Positions 45,869-56,152 are shown, numbered from the stretch's first letter. The stretch: DNA of 64,000 nucleotides from Contendibacter sp031732755 (GCA_031732755.1 JAVMKI010000029.1:62001-126000); one strand, 5' to 3'. A program made the numbers and translations. The notes: generated by a model not told the origin, from the sequence alone.

Positions 45869-48238
45869 GTGGATAACGTCAGATTTGAAGACCAGCAAAA
45901 TCCTCCTCGGGATCAACGGATAGACGCCGCAAAAGTTTATCTCATCTTCACGGCTTCCGGCGCGGCGGCCTTGATTTATCAAGTGATTTGGGGGCGTTGG
46001 TTAAACCTGTTGTTTGGAAATACGACAGTATCGGTAGCCATTGTCTTGAGCAGTTTCATGCTGGGTTTGGCCTTGGGCAGCCATCTTGTGGGAAGGCAGC
46101 TTCGGCGAATTGCTAATCCCATGCTGGTCTATGTTTTGTTTGAACTTGGTATTGGCATATTTGCAATACTATTCCCATGGCTGGCGCAGGGAGTAGATAT
46201 TCTGTTTGTTGCCCTGGTAAATGATAAAACTGCGTTCTTAACTAGCGCCATCACTAGAATGGTGATCTCGTTTCTATTGCTGATGGTTCCAACCATTTTA
46301 ATGGGGGCAACGCTGCCGCTATTGACTGATTTTTTTCGGCGCCACCCGAAAAACACCCATACCTGGAGGGTGGGTTTGCTCTATGCGGCAAATACGTTAG
46401 GAGCCGCCTTTGGGGCGTTTTTTGCTAGTTTTATGTTGATCGAATCAATTGGGGTGCGCTCGACCACACTGATAGCAGCCCTGCTAAATTTCCTAGTGGC
46501 CCTGATTGGCTTTCAGTATTCAAAAGGCTTTGTTGGACAATGGACTCCTCCAGTGGAGACTCCTGTTGCCGCTAACCAAAAAATTCTGACTAAAGCTGGC
46601 CAATTAGCATTGGCGGTATTGGCTGGCAGTGGAGCGGTTGCTTTGATATCCGAGGTTCTCTGGACTAGGACACTGGAGATTCTGGTTGGCGCGTCAACCT
46701 ATGCATTCGCCACCATTTTGATCGTTTATCTCCTTGGAATCGCCATTGGTAGTTGGATAATGTCGTTACTGGTTAATTTATTAAAGCAGGAAACGCTGCC
46801 TTATTGGCTGGTTGGATTACAGGCAGCAATGGGAGTCTGGACGATTATGGCTATTTCCTTGTTTCAGGGACTTACTCATCATCTTCTACAGCATAGTGGC
46901 GGCATGGTACATATTACCGTCATTGTTTGGAGCTACATACAATCCGGTAGCATACTATTCCCGTTGGCGCTTCTATCCGGCGCAGTGTTTCCAGTCGCAA
47001 CCAGAATTATTGATCAAAATACCGAAGATGCTCTGGGCGAACATATTGCTCGCGCATATGCCTGGAATACGGTTGGCGCGGTAATAGGTTCATTAATAGG
47101 TGGTTTTTTAATCGCTCCTTGGTTCGATTATTTTGGCGCGTTATATTTTTTAGCAATTCTGTATATTGGTGTCGCTCTGTTATCCATAGTGTTTATCTTT
47201 AATGACCCATTTGCGGGTCCCAGAACCTTTTTTCAAAAAGCTATTTGTTTTTGTGCATTGGCGGCAATCGGTGGGTTCTGTCTATATCAGATACTCTATA
47301 GCAATATTTATATTGATCATTTGACAAGATTCTTTAAGGAAACCAAACAGGATAGATCTATCGTCTATCATAAACCAGGTTTTCAAGGGGTTGTCACCGT
47401 ATTGAAAGGAAAAAATAAACTGCATGATGCCTTGTTAATCAATGGTAGAGGCATGACCGTAAAGGTCGGCGATACCAAAATGATGGCTCATTTGCCCCTT
47501 CTGATCCATGATAATCCAAATGACACGCTGGTAATCTGTTTTGGCATGGGGACAACCTACCGGTCAGCGATCAGTTATGGTAAAAAAGTCACTGCGGTAG
47601 AGTTAGTGAAGGAGGTGTATGAGGCATTTGATTATTTTTATGGTGACGCGCAGCGTGTAAGAGATTATTCAAAAGGGCGGCTTGTTGTGGATGATGGTCG
47701 TAACTTTCTGAAAGTAAGTCAGGACCATTTTGATGTGATCACTGTTGATCCACCACCTCCCATTGATTCGGCAGGAGTCAATAATCTGTATTCGGCGGAG
47801 TTTATCAACCTAGCAAAATCCCGCCTGAAAGAGGGGGGTATCATGGCACACTGGTTACCGCTTCCAAATACCGGTGCTGGTGTGGAGGATTGGAAAACAT
47901 TTTCCATGTTGCTGAAAACATTTGCTAAAGCGTTTCCCTATACCTTGGCGATTCAGGGCTTGGAAGGGTATGGATTGCATGTTCTTGGCTCCGAAAAACC
48001 GATTAGTTATTCACTCGAAAAAATTCAACGGAAATTGTCAGCGCCAGCGGTCAAGGATGATATGAATGAGTGGAGGGATATTCCATTGGAATATTTTTCC
48101 CAACTATCGCCCGTTGATATGAGTAAGCTGGATTCCTTTTTTATTCTAACGGATGACCGGCCCTACCTGGAATTCTATTTGTGGAAAACATGGCTTGGCA
48201 ATGGTATGAAAAGATATCACTCAATCAACTGGTATTAG
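45869..48238 (+). CDS. Membrane-fused spermidine synthase-like protein
   Basis: A protein of about 789 residues. The N-terminal two thirds has about 12-14 membrane segments of the transporter type fused to spermidine synthases (AALIYQVIWGRWLNLLFGNT; LGLALGSHLVGR). The C-terminal third resembles the polyamine synthase domain (ICFGMGTTYRSAISYGKKVT; VVDDGRNFLKVSQDHFDVIT; DPPPPIDSAG). Several starts are possible (TTG 45845, GTG 45848); the GTG at 45869 has AAAGG before it. The coding sequence is clearly more AT-rich than sucCD. Its real product is unknown, since many such fusions lack polyamine activity. Confidence 0.78.
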   Translation: MDNVRFEDQQNPPRDQRIDAAKVYLIFTASGAAALIYQVIWGRWLNLLFGNTTVSVAIVLSSFMLGLALGSHLVGRQLRRIANPMLVYVLFELGIGIFAILFPWLAQGVDILFVALVNDKTAFLTSAITRMVISFLLLMVPTILMGATLPLLTDFFRRHPKNTHTWRVGLLYAANTLGAAFGAFFASFMLIESIGVRSTTLIAALLNFLVALIGFQYSKGFVGQWTPPVETPVAANQKILTKAGQLALAVLAGSGAVALISEVLWTRTLEILVGASTYAFATILIVYLLGIAIGSWIMSLLVNLLKQETLPYWLVGLQAAMGVWTIMAISLFQGLTHHLLQHSGGMVHITVIVWSYIQSGSILFPLALLSGAVFPVATRIIDQNTEDALGEHIARAYAWNTVGAVIGSLIGGFLIAPWFDYFGALYFLAILYIGVALLSIVFIFNDPFAGPRTFFQKAICFCALAAIGGFCLYQILYSNIYIDHLTRFFKETKQDRSIVYHKPGFQGVVTVLKGKNKLHDALLINGRGMTVKVGDTKMMAHLPLLIHDNPNDTLVICFGMGTTYRSAISYGKKVTAVELVKEVYEAFDYFYGDAQRVRDYSKGRLVVDDGRNFLKVSQDHFDVITVDPPPPIDSAGVNNLYSAEFINLAKSRLKEGGIMAHWLPLPNTGAGVEDWKTFSMLLKTFAKAFPYTLAIQGLEGYGLHVLGSEKPISYSLEKIQRKLSAPAVKDDMNEWRDIPLEYFSQLSPVDMSKLDSFFILTDDRPYLEFYLWKTWLGNGMKRYHSINWY

Positions 48239-48583
48239 ATTCTGGTTTCATGTTGTTAGGACATATTTACTGACTGACTCAAGTTCTTAATCAAGGTTAT
48301 TCGGTGGGGTGGATCGATGCAGTGCAATCCACTTTGTCTGTCATTTCATTGTCGATGGAACACTAGTCGTGGAGGTTAGCTTTCTCCATCCTATAGGCTA
48401 GTGCTTCAACTTGACCTAAAATTGACTTCAGGGTAGGTATGGTAGAGTGAGCCAGCGAAACGGAACCTAACTTCAACTTCCCTAATCTTCCACATCTGGT
48501 AGATTTCGCTTCGCAAATCCACCTCGCTGCTTTTCCTACTCTGTAGGCGAGACGGTCTCCAAGGTCCTCAAAACACTATTTTA
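48239..48583. other. Intergenic region with a MerR-type dyad
   Basis: About 345 AT-rich bases with no gene seen. The only recognisable feature is the promoter-like dyad at 48411-48432. Confidence 0.45.
48411..48432 (+). promoter_or_regulatory. Possible MerR-family operator
   Basis: TTGACC merges into the imperfect dyad CCTAAAATTGACTTCAGG, close to operators of MerR-family regulators such as SoxR and CueR, where the dyad sits in a long -35/-10 spacer. The -10 (TATGGT) is 21 bases from the -35, longer than the usual 19, and no metal or redox gene follows. Confidence 0.3.
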
Positions 48584-50260
48584 ATGATCGCTGATATCTC
48601 GATCCAGCGTCTGTTGGATGGCTGGTTCAAGTTCCCTGTGCTTTATACACCTGGAGATAACAAAGCTCTAGCGTGTATTTGGTTAGTGGTTCTGTTACCA
48701 GTATTATGCTTGCTGCCCTTTCTGGATAAAGCCTTTAACATGGATGATCCAATGTTTATCTGGAGTGCGCAGCAGATACTCAAAGATCCATTTAATTTTT
48801 ACGATTTTCAAGTTAACTGGTATGGTTTCCACTTTGATCAGGCCGACTTGATCAATCAGAATCCACCTGGGGTAGCGTATTATCTGGCGGCAGCAGGAGC
48901 CTTGTTGGGTTGGCGCGAATCATCCCTGCATGCTGCGATGCTATTACCAGCAGCAGTGGTAGGGTGGGGATGCTACCGATTGGCCCAGCGCTTATGTGGC
49001 CTTCCATTGACAGCTACCCTGATCAGTATTCTAACGCCAGTATTTCTAGTTTCAGCGAACACGCTGATGTCGGATATTTTGATGTTGGCTTTTTATATTT
49101 GGGCCGTGGTGTGGTGGATCAGGGGCTTGGAATCTGACCGGTGGTGGTGTTTGGCGTTAGCGGGATTTCTGGTGGTTCTGGCTGCGCTGACTAAATACTT
49201 CGGACTCAGTCTGTTCATCCTGCTGGGCACGTATGCATGGTTTTATAAGCGCCGTGTGGGAATATGGCTATTTTATTTGGTCGTGGCATTTATCCCGATC
49301 ATGGCTTTTGAGTTTTATGTCCATCATTTGTATGGACATGGGTTGATCAACAGCGCTTTCTATTATCCAGCCAACTATAGAGTTTTTGGGTTCTCTCAGT
49401 TGTCCGTCGGTATGATGTTTTTAGGTGGTTGCTTTATCTCGCTTATTTTTTACACCCAGTACCTATGGTCGTTCCAGGCAACACGGGCCGCTGGATTGGC
49501 CCTGCTAGTGATTATGCTCCTGCCCTTTCTGGCCAGCGGTGACGACAAATGGGAAAAAGGATGGTTTTTTCTCCATTGGGCGATGTTTCTGGCTGCGGGT
49601 TTGCAAATTCTAATTCTCACCATGCTGGATATTTACCAGCGACGCGATGTAGCGGCGTGGTTGCTAGCGTTCTGGGTGGTGGGCGTTTTGGTTTTCGCTG
49701 TATTCATCAACTGGACCGTTAGCGGTCGCAGTCTGTTACCCATGCTGCCAGCGGTTGGAATTTTGGTGGCGCGGCGCCTGGAAAGCCGGGGAATTGTACC
49801 TGCCGCTAACTGGCGTTGGATTGCCCCGCCGGTTTTAGCAGGAGTCTTGGCCGTGACCGTGTTGGCGCAGGATACCGCTTGGGCTAATAGCATTCGAATC
49901 ATCAGCCAGCAACTGATGAGAGAGTATGGTCATCAACCGAATGGCGGTACGGTCTGGTTTCAGGGAGCTTGGGGGTTTCAATATTACATGCAGCAGAACG
50001 GCGCGCAAAAGGTACAATATGATAATTTTACAGTACATGCTGGGGATTTCATAATCATCCCCGTGAGTGGAAATAATTTTTCCATTCCTAATCAAGCAGA
50101 AGTACAGAAGATCGCCGAAAAGCGCATCTCAGTGAGTCGATACGCCACGACCATGAGTTTAAAAAGAAATGCCGCTTTTTATTCGAGCGTGTTTGGTAGT
50201 TTTCCCTATTTTTTCGGCGCCACGGAAGATACTTACTTGATTTATCGCGCAGGCCAGTGA
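48584..50260 (+). CDS. GT39-like membrane glycosyltransferase
   Basis: A 558-residue integral membrane protein with about 11-12 hydrophobic segments. After the first segment the loop has AFNMDDPMFIWSAQQILKD, and the acidic pair in MDDP fits the catalytic loop of GT39/ArnT/PMT-type transferases; LINQNPPGVAYYLAAAGALL follows. These enzymes move sugars from polyprenyl-phosphate carriers to proteins or lipids in the periplasm. AT-rich relative to neighbours. The acceptor is unknown. Confidence 0.75.
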   Translation: MIADISIQRLLDGWFKFPVLYTPGDNKALACIWLVVLLPVLCLLPFLDKAFNMDDPMFIWSAQQILKDPFNFYDFQVNWYGFHFDQADLINQNPPGVAYYLAAAGALLGWRESSLHAAMLLPAAVVGWGCYRLAQRLCGLPLTATLISILTPVFLVSANTLMSDILMLAFYIWAVVWWIRGLESDRWWCLALAGFLVVLAALTKYFGLSLFILLGTYAWFYKRRVGIWLFYLVVAFIPIMAFEFYVHHLYGHGLINSAFYYPANYRVFGFSQLSVGMMFLGGCFISLIFYTQYLWSFQATRAAGLALLVIMLLPFLASGDDKWEKGWFFLHWAMFLAAGLQILILTMLDIYQRRDVAAWLLAFWVVGVLVFAVFINWTVSGRSLLPMLPAVGILVARRLESRGIVPAANWRWIAPPVLAGVLAVTVLAQDTAWANSIRIISQQLMREYGHQPNGGTVWFQGAWGFQYYMQQNGAQKVQYDNFTVHAGDFIIIPVSGNNFSIPNQAEVQKIAEKRISVSRYATTMSLKRNAAFYSSVFGSFPYFFGATEDTYLIYRAGQ

Positions 50261-50324
50261 AAGTCAATTCATAAGGCGCCTTGCCATTGTAATTCAATCT
50301 GTCCCGTATTCTCAGGTGATCCCA

Positions 50325-51956
50325 ATGCGCACTGATGCTTGCTCTCTCCGGGTCGTTATGGCCCAACTCGACTTCCTGGTCGGCGACATCGCTAGCAACA
50401 CCGAGAAAATCATCGCCACCGCGCTTGACGCCCGTGATCGGTGGCGGGCTGATCTGATCGTATTTCCGGAATTGACTGTGACAGGCTATCCGCCAGAGGA
50501 TTTGTTGCTGCGTCCGAGCTTCGTAAGTCAAGTGGAGTCGGCAATGCAACAGTTGCGTACCCGGATTCAGGGAATTACCGCCATCGTTGGTTATCCCGCC
50601 GCAACCTCCGCAGGATTGCGCAATGCGGCAGCGGTGATCGGCGACGGCGCTGTCCACGCGGTTTATTATAAGCAGTGGCTGCCTAATTACAGTGTGTTTG
50701 ACGAGAAACGCTATTTCGTGGCGGGAGCGGAACCGGGCATAGCGGTGATCCGGGGCGTTCGGATCGGTATCACCATCTGCGAGGATATCTGGCAAGTTGG
50801 ACCAGCGCGGCAGGCCGCTGACGCCGGCGCACAACTATTGATCAATCTTAACGCTTCACCCTTTCACGCCGGCAAAGGCCAATTGCGGCTGGAAATTCTG
50901 CGCCAGCGAGTGATGGAGTGCGGCCTGCCTATTGTATACGTCAATCTGGTCGGTGGGCAGGACGAGTTGGTATTTGATGGCGGTTCGATAGTGATGAATC
51001 GTCACGGCGATTTGACCCAGCGCGCGCCGTTTTGCACCGAGGGTCTATATCCGGTGGATTTTACCCTCGGCGCCACAGTGGAGCCGGTGCCCGGCGCCAT
51101 TGCGGCGGAGCCGGGCGAGGAGGAGGCTATCTACCAGGCCATCGTGCTGGGAGTGCGCGACTATGTGACCAAGAATGGTTTTCCCGGCGTGGTTCTGGGG
51201 TTGTCAGGTGGCATAGACTCGGCGTTGACCTTGGCTATCGCGGTGGATGCGTTGGGACCGGAACGGGTGGAAGCGGTACTGATGCCTTCACGCTACACCG
51301 CTGACATGAGTAATACGGACGCTGAACAGGAAGCCCGAACGTTGGGAGTGAAGTACCATCTGATGCCGATTGAGCCTGCGTTCCAGACGTTTCTCGGCAT
51401 CTTGCAACCGGTGTTGGCTGGGCTGTCGCCAGATAGTACCGAGGAGAACATTCAGGCCCGCTGCCGGGGCGTGCTGCTGATGGCGATTTCCAACAAAACC
51501 GGTAAATTGGTGTTGACCACCGGTAACAAGAGTGAAACCGCAGTTGGCTATTCCACCCTGTACGGCGATATGGCTGGCGGTTTTGCCCCGATTAAGGATG
51601 TGCTCAAGACGATGGTTTACCGGCTGGCCGTTGATCGTAACCGCCGGTCGCCGGTGATTCCGCAACGGGTATTCGACCGACCGCCGTCGGCGGAGTTGCG
51701 TCCAGATCAAACGGATCAGGACAGCCTGCCGCCCTACGATGTGCTGGATGCCATCCTGCGTGAATATGTGGAAGAGGATCATTCGGTCGAAGAATTGGTC
51801 GCTGTTGGCTTCGACCAGGCGACAGTGGAGCGGGTGGCGCGACTGGTGATTGTCAATGAGTATAAGCGTCGCCAAGCCGCGCTGGGGGTGCGAATTACTC
51901 CCCGCGCCTTTGGGCGGGATCGGCGCTATCCAATTACCTCGGGATTTCGCCGTTGA
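50325..51956 (+). CDS. nadE: Glutamine-dependent NAD+ synthetase
   Basis: A 543-residue enzyme. The N-terminal nitrilase-type glutaminase has Glu in FPELTVTGYPPEDLL, Lys in YKQWLPNYSVFDEKRYF and Cys in TICEDIW. The C-terminal synthetase carries the ATP pyrophosphatase loop SGGIDSALT and TTGNKSETAVGYSTLYGD. It makes NAD+ from deamido-NAD+. The ATG at 50325 follows AGGTGA; a GTG three codons earlier is possible. It is GC-rich, unlike the genes on both sides. Confidence 0.95.
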   Translation: MRTDACSLRVVMAQLDFLVGDIASNTEKIIATALDARDRWRADLIVFPELTVTGYPPEDLLLRPSFVSQVESAMQQLRTRIQGITAIVGYPAATSAGLRNAAAVIGDGAVHAVYYKQWLPNYSVFDEKRYFVAGAEPGIAVIRGVRIGITICEDIWQVGPARQAADAGAQLLINLNASPFHAGKGQLRLEILRQRVMECGLPIVYVNLVGGQDELVFDGGSIVMNRHGDLTQRAPFCTEGLYPVDFTLGATVEPVPGAIAAEPGEEEAIYQAIVLGVRDYVTKNGFPGVVLGLSGGIDSALTLAIAVDALGPERVEAVLMPSRYTADMSNTDAEQEARTLGVKYHLMPIEPAFQTFLGILQPVLAGLSPDSTEENIQARCRGVLLMAISNKTGKLVLTTGNKSETAVGYSTLYGDMAGGFAPIKDVLKTMVYRLAVDRNRRSPVIPQRVFDRPPSAELRPDQTDQDSLPPYDVLDAILREYVEEDHSVEELVAVGFDQATVERVARLVIVNEYKRRQAALGVRITPRAFGRDRRYPITSGFRR

Positions 51957-52047
51957 TAGTTTTTCACATTCATCCCCTGTGGCGGGGAATGGAGCTTTGT
52001 GAAACGGTGAATGCCGATCAACTTCATCGAATTTTCAGAGCGGGATT

Positions 52048-54054
52048 ATGCCGCGAGTACATTGCTTGAAACGATGTCCTCCATTAATGCTAGTCCTGAT
52101 TGGTTTGGGCATAATAGAATTACTTTTACTGTCAGGCCAATCTGGGGAAATTCCCATCTTGATTGGTAGCAGCAATGCGCAATGGATAAAAGAGGACACT
52201 GGAGTCTATTTGCATGCTTGGACCAAGGAACTCCATTCCATTTCCTTTAAACGGAAAATTGAGATAGAAAACCGGCAATCATCCATTGTCATAAATATAA
52301 AAGCATACCAGACAGCGCGTATCTACTTGAATGGGGATCTGGTTTCCGAAATAGCTGGCGTCAATACGCTTATCGCGAGTAGCGAGTTAGATCTTACCCC
52401 CTATCTGAAGGAAAGGGAGTCTAATGATTTGCTTGTGGTTGTCAGCAATAACACCGGGCCACCGGCGCTCTTCATTGATTCTGTGACGCCAGTTTTTCGA
52501 ACTGACGAAAACTGGCAGGTTTCATCGGATGGCGAGCTATGGCGTTCGGCTAGAAATGCTGCATCGGTTGAACATAGTAAGATATCGGAGCAGTTGATCC
52601 CGCCTTGGATGGCGTTTGTTGAACAGTGGAAATTCTATACTATTCTTTTCATTCTCGGGTCGTCATTCGCCATGGGCTGGCGATATTTTCTGCGTGGAAA
52701 ATCAATAACTATTCAAAAAATTCAAGTTGGTATCGTTGGGTTTCGCTGGATACTAATCACCGGCACCGCTATTTTGTTTCTACAAAATTTTATTTTAACT
52801 CACTATCTTCATTTCCCCATAATGGGAATGGACCTTCCCGAACATTTCAGATATATCCAGTATATAGTAGAGCGGCATCAATTACCGTTGGCAACCGATG
52901 GACTTCAGATGTTTCAACCACCGCTGGCCTATATATTGAATGCACAAATATTAAAATTGATAGGCGTTAACGGGATTATAATGAACGATCTCGGTGTGAA
53001 TTCAAAAGCGTTGTATTTGGTTGATGCTATAACAATGCTGGTAAGTTTAGGATCAATCTATTTTTCTTGTCGTATGGTGGAATTAGCTTTCACACATCAT
53101 GCTTTCCTGAAAATCGGTGCGATGACCATCGCGGCCACTTTACCAGCATCCATCTATATGGCGCACAATTTCGGTAACGAACCCTATTTTGCATTTCTAG
53201 GAACACTGCTGCTTTATTTATGGGTCCATGTTTTTACTGCTACTGGTAAGATTCCTGAAAGAAAAGAAATTTTACTATTCGGTATCGTTTGTGGTTTAGC
53301 GTTGCTGGCCAAGACATCCGCAGCAATCATGGTCTTAGTACTGATGATCGTGATATGGTACCAGCAGCGACGAAATAATGTATCCATCACTATTGTGATC
53401 AAGCAATCAGGCTGGATTCTTGGATGTATAGTGCTAGTCTGTGGTTGGTGGTATCTTCGCAACCTTGTTCTTTTAGGGAAACCCTTTATTGGCGGGTGGG
53501 AGGCAGGCAGAGGTTTTGATTGGTGGCAATATCCGGGCTATCGGGTTCCTGAACATTTATTTCGGTTTGGAGAAGCGTTGGTCTACCCTTACTGCGCGGG
53601 CATATCAGGCTTTTGGGATGGTCTTTACTCCAGTTTATGGGGAGATGGATTTATGAGCAGTATTACCGATCCTGCCCAGTTTCCCAAATGGAATATTCCC
53701 GCGATGCAGGCTTTGTATATTCAGGCGCTGCTTGTTTCCATCGCAATCATTGTAGGAGTGGGACGCGCCCTGATAGCCTCGCCCGAAGCTGCCATCAAAA
53801 TCCCAATAATAATGGGATGCGCTGGATTAATAATTGCGTTTGTTGGGGCGGTGTTTCATTTATATGCAACCATTCCAATTTTTACTGCGGTCAAGGGTTC
53901 TTATCTAATGGCGCTAGCTCCCTGCTTGGGGATTCTGGCAGCTTGGGGAATCGAGCCTTGGACTAGGAATACGGCAGCCAAGGTAATAGTTTCCGGGTTC
54001 CTCGCCGTGTGGGTAGGTAGTGTCTGGTCAAGTTTTCTGATTGCGCTACGATGA
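52048..54054 (+). CDS. GT39-like membrane protein with periplasmic jelly-roll-like insert
   Basis: A 668-residue membrane protein. A first membrane segment (residues 13-30) is followed by about 170 residues of predicted periplasmic beta structure (SISFKRKIEIENRQSSIVIN; ARIYLNGDLVSEIAGVNTL), like sugar-binding sandwiches of glycoside hydrolases. Then 10-11 membrane segments follow, with a GT39-type loop (MGMDLPEHFRYIQYIVERHQ; LQMFQPPLAYIL). AT-rich. It may glycosylate surface molecules; acceptor and sugar are unknown. Confidence 0.68.
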   Translation: MPRVHCLKRCPPLMLVLIGLGIIELLLLSGQSGEIPILIGSSNAQWIKEDTGVYLHAWTKELHSISFKRKIEIENRQSSIVINIKAYQTARIYLNGDLVSEIAGVNTLIASSELDLTPYLKERESNDLLVVVSNNTGPPALFIDSVTPVFRTDENWQVSSDGELWRSARNAASVEHSKISEQLIPPWMAFVEQWKFYTILFILGSSFAMGWRYFLRGKSITIQKIQVGIVGFRWILITGTAILFLQNFILTHYLHFPIMGMDLPEHFRYIQYIVERHQLPLATDGLQMFQPPLAYILNAQILKLIGVNGIIMNDLGVNSKALYLVDAITMLVSLGSIYFSCRMVELAFTHHAFLKIGAMTIAATLPASIYMAHNFGNEPYFAFLGTLLLYLWVHVFTATGKIPERKEILLFGIVCGLALLAKTSAAIMVLVLMIVIWYQQRRNNVSITIVIKQSGWILGCIVLVCGWWYLRNLVLLGKPFIGGWEAGRGFDWWQYPGYRVPEHLFRFGEALVYPYCAGISGFWDGLYSSLWGDGFMSSITDPAQFPKWNIPAMQALYIQALLVSIAIIVGVGRALIASPEAAIKIPIIMGCAGLIIAFVGAVFHLYATIPIFTAVKGSYLMALAPCLGILAAWGIEPWTRNTAAKVIVSGFLAVWVGSVWSSFLIALR

Positions 54055-54121
54055 TGATTTGGCAATTTCCGCTTGATGGGTGGGATTTGGGAGACTCCAT
54101 ATTTCTAGGGTAAATGATGGG

Positions 54122-54922
54122 CTAACGCGCCAGCGCCGGGGTCAGGTGTGGCTGCATCTCCTGTAATAGCACCTTGAAAATCTTAGGGTTGCCGGCGACG
54201 GTGTTGCCCGATTGCAGAAAATCGTTGCCGCCAGCAAAGTCGCTGATCAGCCCACCCGCTTCCAGCACCAACAACGCTCCACCGGCGATATCCCAAGGCT
54301 TGAGTCCGATCTCCCAGTAGCCGTCCAACCGTCCAGCCGCTACGTAGGCGAGATCCAGCGAGGCCGCGCCGGCCCGGCGGATTTCCAGGCATCGACCCAT
54401 CAGCGCGTTGAAGATATTCAGATACGCCGGCTGATGCTGGGGATGGCGGAATGGGAAACCGGTGCCGAGCAGGGCGGTTTCCAGCGGCGTCACGTTGCTG
54501 ACCCGGATGCGCCGGTCGTTCACCTGTGCGCTTTCGCCACGTGAGGCGATGAACATCTCCTGCCGGACTGGGTCGTATACCAAGGAGGCTTCCAGCCGGT
54601 TTTTGTGACGAAAGGCGATGGAAACGGCGAAATGCGGAATGCCATGCAGGAAGTTGGTGGTGCCATCCAACGGGTCGATGATCCACTGGTACTCGTCTTG
54701 ACCGGGATTCTCGCCGCTTTCCTCGGCGAGAATCCCATGGCTGGGATAAGTCTTGCGCAAGGTCTGAATGATCTCACGCTCGGCTTGGATGTCCGCTTCG
54801 CTGACAAAGTCGCTGCGTTGTTTGGTGGTGACGGTCAGCCGTTCGAGATGGTCGAAATGGCGGAGCAGGATACGGCCGGCGTTCAGAGCGGCGCGCTTGG
54901 CGATGGTCAGGACAGGATTCAT
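54122..54922 (-). CDS. suhB: Inositol-1-monophosphatase family protein SuhB
   Basis: A 266-residue lithium-sensitive phosphatase-type protein. Metal ligands are in ILAEESGE and WIIDPLDGTTNF, and the C-terminal motif reads LKPWDIAGGALLVLEAGG. In gammaproteobacteria SuhB also assists rRNA transcription complexes. It follows the NDUFA9-like gene on the same strand by about 80 bases and faces the AT-rich membrane gene. Confidence 0.93.
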   Translation of the reverse strand: MNPVLTIAKRAALNAGRILLRHFDHLERLTVTTKQRSDFVSEADIQAEREIIQTLRKTYPSHGILAEESGENPGQDEYQWIIDPLDGTTNFLHGIPHFAVSIAFRHKNRLEASLVYDPVRQEMFIASRGESAQVNDRRIRVSNVTPLETALLGTGFPFRHPQHQPAYLNIFNALMGRCLEIRRAGAASLDLAYVAAGRLDGYWEIGLKPWDIAGGALLVLEAGGLISDFAGGNDFLQSGNTVAGNPKIFKVLLQEMQPHLTPALAR

Positions 54923-55000
54923 GGTGGGTCGAATTTTTTATGGGTTCGGCGCGCGCCAAACCCATGGCAATGAAATCATCGGTGGGGGTTGATGCCGTTT

Positions 55001-55951
55001 CTAGTCGCGCCCAGCGGCCTGACGCAAGGCGTCATAGCGCTGGCGCTGGGTCTGGTTGCCGAAGTACGGCCCCATGATGCCCTCGACCGAGCGTGGCGTG
55101 ATGCCGAGCGCCTTCAGACCGTTGCTATCGCAGACGCTGTCCACTTGTAGAGATAGATAGTTGTCCATGGTGAAAATCTTCACCGGTAGCATCCCGAAAA
55201 TTTTGGCTTGCAACCGCGCTAGCGCATCCGGCAGGCCGACCACCCGTCGCTTCAAGCCCAGCATCTGGGCGATGTCTTCCACCAGTTCCTTCAGGGTGTA
55301 GACCCGCGGCCCACACAACTCGTAGCTTTGACCGACGGTCGTCTCATCCGCCAACGCCTTCTCGAAGGCAGCCACTACATCACCGACATAGACCGGCGCG
55401 AAACGGGAATTCGGACAGGCTAGCGGCAACACCGAGCTGAATTTGAGCAGGTTGGCAAACTGGTTAAAGAAGCTGTCATTTGGCGCGAAGATAATGGAAG
55501 GCCTGAAACAGGTGACGGCCAGTCCCCGCGCCCGCAGGACTTTCTGTTCACCGGCACCCTTGGTGAGCAGATACTGACTTGGCCCCTTGGTGGGGTCGGC
55601 GCGCAGGGCGCTCATGTGCAGCAGGCGCTTGACCCCAGCCGCGCGGCAGGCGTCCGCCACCTTGTCGGGCAGTTCCGCATGGACAGCGGCGAAGGTCTGA
55701 CCGGAAACCTCGTGTAGGATGCCCACCAGGTTGATGACGGCGTCGCAATGGGCGAATTGTGCCTGCAACACCGTAGGGTCATGAATGTCGGCCCCGACCA
55801 GTTGCGCGCCAGGCAACAACTCGATATCCCGGTGCCGTTGCGGATGCCGAGTCAAGACCTTGATCTGGTAGCCCCGATTGGCCAGCCGCGTCGCCAGGTG
55901 CCGCCCAACGAAACCGGTACCGCCCAATATGCAGATGGATTTGATGTTCAT
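55001..55951 (-). CDS. NDUFA9-like NAD(P)-binding protein
   Basis: A 316-residue atypical SDR with the glycine motif ILGGTGFVGRHLATRLA at the N terminus and the block VINLVGILHE typical of the complex I NDUFA9-like group. The active-site Tyr-x3-Lys is not obvious, as usual for this group. These proteins bind NAD(P)H and are often linked to quinone or complex I function. It is divergent from the TauE/SafE gene. Confidence 0.82.
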   Translation of the reverse strand: MNIKSICILGGTGFVGRHLATRLANRGYQIKVLTRHPQRHRDIELLPGAQLVGADIHDPTVLQAQFAHCDAVINLVGILHEVSGQTFAAVHAELPDKVADACRAAGVKRLLHMSALRADPTKGPSQYLLTKGAGEQKVLRARGLAVTCFRPSIIFAPNDSFFNQFANLLKFSSVLPLACPNSRFAPVYVGDVVAAFEKALADETTVGQSYELCGPRVYTLKELVEDIAQMLGLKRRVVGLPDALARLQAKIFGMLPVKIFTMDNYLSLQVDSVCDSNGLKALGITPRSVEGIMGPYFGNQTQRQRYDALRQAAGRD

Positions 55952-56152
55952 GCCTGTGCCTGCTCCTCGCTGTTCTTATGCCGGCCGCGGCGAACCAACG
56001 CCACGAATTATCGTTATCGGGACGGGGACATGCCCAGCGCTCCCCCTTACAATAACCGCCTCGCGCGGCGGTTGCTTCACGATGAAATTTACCACAGATT
56101 CACCCGCGCGCTTCTCTCCGGCCAATAACCTAAACGAAAGGATCATTTCGCA

